Positions 6,861 to 7,405 of a DNA stretch of 7,405 nt are shown here, one piece after another (the stretch's first letter is position 1; each line of letters starts with the position of its first letter). The notes under the pieces were generated by a model. The model was not told the origin of the DNA, did no database searches, and worked only from the letters and a program-made list of their open reading frames with translations. The stretch covers positions 1 through 7,405 of the forward strand of contig CAJXMS010000108.1 of NCBI GenBank assembly GCA_913056475.1. The letters are read 5' to 3'. The position numbers and the translations under genes are program-made. The DNA comes from an uncultured Bacteroidota bacterium. Its GTDB lineage: Bacteria > Bacteroidota > Bacteroidia > Flavobacteriales > Schleiferiaceae.

Positions 6861-6891
6861 CAAATATAGCATATTAGCTGTATTTGACAAA
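6861..6891 (-). promoter_or_regulatory. transposase promoter, -33 box inside the right terminal repeat
   Basis: On the minus strand, TTTG (6891-6888), exactly 19 nt, then TATATTTG (6868-6861): a perfect match to the Bacteroidota consensus TTTG-N19-TAnnTTTG. Predicted initiation near 6854 leaves about 13 nt before the ATG at 6840, with no Shine-Dalgarno sequence. Because the -33 box overlaps the terminal repeat, transposase binding there could repress its own promoter; that is an inference. Confidence 0.75.
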
Positions 6892-6901
6892 AGCCTAAAG
6901 C
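6881..6901 (-). repeat. right terminal inverted repeat of the IS
   Basis: Read inward on the minus strand, it starts GCTTTAGGC and matches the left end at 17 of 21 positions. It also contains the -33 box of the transposase promoter. A second stretch, AAATGCCTA (6918-6926), 17 bp outside, is an inverted copy of TAGGCATTT in the left end (5940-5948) and may be coincidence. Confidence 0.7.
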
Positions 6902-7215
6902 GATAAATTCGTTTGATAAATGCCTAGATAAAGAATTGATTTTGGACCAAATCTGCTTGTAGGCTTCAAGTAGAGACTTGTAGTAATTTTCTTCAAGGTT
7001 AACTGCTTTACTGAGCTTTAATTCAGTTTCTTTTAATTCTTCTTTGATATTTTTTTCAAATCTTATCAGATCTTTTTTGAAGAAATTTAAAATCCAAGTT
7101 TTGAAAGCAAAAAACAGTAAAGTTCCCATTGCTGTCAAAGTTGTTCCAATAATTGATGTTGAAACAATGATTTTCCATACGAATTCCCAAGTTATCATAT
7201 ATTCATTTTGATTAC

Positions 7216-7346
7216 GGCCAACGGTTTGGGTATGGCAAGTGAGGGATTTGAAAGCCGTAACTGTCAGCCCGTAATAACTTTACTTAAATACGAGAAATTA
7301 TGAATTTTAAACATAAACCCGCATTTGCAATACTCGTTGTTGTGGC
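7216..7346. repeat. attC-like bulged inverted-repeat element
   Basis: Two inner arms, GTATGGCAAGTGAGGG (7230-7245) and CCCGCATTTGCAATAC (7318-7333), are inverted copies matching at 13 of 16 positions. Just outside them CAACG (7219-7223) pairs with CGTTG (7335-7339), separated from the inner arms by 6 nt on the left and 1 nt on the right. Outermost, GCC (7217-7219) faces GGC (7344-7346). An AAC...GTT pair at the outer boxes with an asymmetric spacer is the architecture of integron attC sites, although the outer boxes deviate from RYYYAAC/GTTRRRY. The 72-nt centre holds GCCGTAAC and CCCGTAAT copies 14 bp apart. I recall similar repeats separating small AT-rich genes in Bacteroidota. The element lies 18 bp upstream of the truncated gene at 7198. 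Confidence 0.5.
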
Positions 7347-7363
7347 ACGTATTTTTTTCTTTT

Positions 7364-7405
7364 TAATCATCCTCCTTTTTCTTTTTCTGGATTGAATTTG
7401 TTCTT
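7364..7405 (-). CDS. possible 3' end of another gene (edge of window, very short)
   Basis: Two minus-strand frames enter from beyond the window and stop just before the attC-like element. One ends KKKKEDD with TAA at 7366-7364; the other ends EKEKGG with TGA at 7369-7367. Both look like charged C-termini, and a gene end is expected here if the repeat separates cassette-like genes. At 13 codons neither frame nor function can be decided. Confidence 0.22.

Larger units (their letters stand above)
5936..6901 (-). mobile_element. IS1595-family insertion sequence
   Basis: This element of about 966 bp holds one transposase gene (5947-6840) framed by imperfect terminal inverted repeats that share a perfect GCTTTAGGC at both outer ends (5936-5944 and 6901-6893). 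Length and single-ORF layout fit IS1595-type elements, and the family call rests on the transposase. That family usually makes 8-bp target duplications, but the flanks here (ATCATTTT on the left, GATAAATT on the right) do not match. One flank was therefore probably lost or rearranged after insertion, or the ends are a few bases off. The right end interrupts an AT-rich gene (see 6851-7198). Confidence 0.8.
6851..7198 (-). pseudogene. membrane-anchored coiled-coil protein, truncated by the IS
   Basis: The frame opens at ATG 7198 and its native part ends at codon 99 (6902), where the IS begins. The last 16 residues before the stop at 6853-6851 are encoded by the IS. The native portion has one N-terminal transmembrane segment (about residues 8-32, VWKIIVSTSIIG..TLLFFAF), a basic patch, then a charged helix likely to form a coiled coil (about 40-66, KKDLIRFEKNIKEELKETEL). 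Last comes NYYKSLLEAYKQIWSKINSL. This layout (TM, long Lys/Glu helix, then a LxEAYxxIWSKIN stretch) resembles small proteins of unknown function, usually nearer 200 residues, that I recall from variable and defence-rich loci of many bacteria. The DNA is far more AT-rich than the core genes, suggesting transfer. The missing C-terminal half is not found on the other side of the IS. Confidence 0.6.

Noticed and set aside
7300..7395. Plus-strand 31-codon frame starting MNFKHKPAFA with a hydrophobic, Phe/Leu-rich end, like a small membrane peptide
   Set aside because: Its first half is the attC-like repeat and its second half a T-rich tract, which automatically encodes Phe and Leu. There is no promoter box or other sign of expression.

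Overview
The window looks like chromosomal DNA of a Bacteroidota, possibly from the Saprospiria/Lewinella side, although the exact lineage is a guess. Three things support the phylum: the gene order rplU-rpmA-serS, start codons without Shine-Dalgarno sequences, and two clear promoters of the Bacteroidota type (TTG or TTTG at -33 and TAnnTTTG at -7). Two full or partial genes also encode short lipoproteins of the sort common there. Every supported gene lies on the minus strand, so transcription runs from high to low coordinates.

Positions 1-5708 are GC-rich core genome. Read in the direction of transcription, they hold a small lipoprotein of unknown function (5651-5004), an NAD(P)-dependent short-chain dehydrogenase (4818-4108), and the ribosomal operon rplU-rpmA (3925-3051). 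The ribosomal operon has its own promoter at about 3977-3945 and a strong intrinsic terminator at 2980-2944. L21 carries a histone H1-like Lys/Ala/Pro tail of nearly 100 residues. A tight three-gene unit follows: serS, a periplasmic or outer-membrane GH13 alpha-amylase-family lipoprotein, and a second lipoprotein cut by the window edge. These genes overlap by 4 bp (ATGA) and 1 bp (TGATG), so their translation is probably coupled.

Positions 5709-7405 are accessory. Next to the core is a stretch of about 230 bp with no intact gene, possibly a decayed 3' end. It is followed by an IS1595-family insertion sequence (about 5936-6901) with imperfect 21-bp terminal inverted repeats, a zinc-ribbon/DDE-type transposase, and a promoter whose -33 box lies in the right terminal repeat. 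The IS end cuts off a very AT-rich gene for a membrane-anchored coiled-coil protein (7198 to 6902). No target duplication and no 3' remainder of that gene are visible on the far side, which suggests a deletion or rearrangement at the insertion. Just upstream of the cut gene lies a bulged inverted-repeat element of about 130 bp (7216-7346) that resembles an integron attC site or similar cassette-type intergenic repeat. The last about 40 bases may be the 3' end of another gene.

No tRNA, rRNA, riboswitch or CRISPR array is visible. The most interesting parts are the attC-like element with its truncated neighbour and the IS junction.
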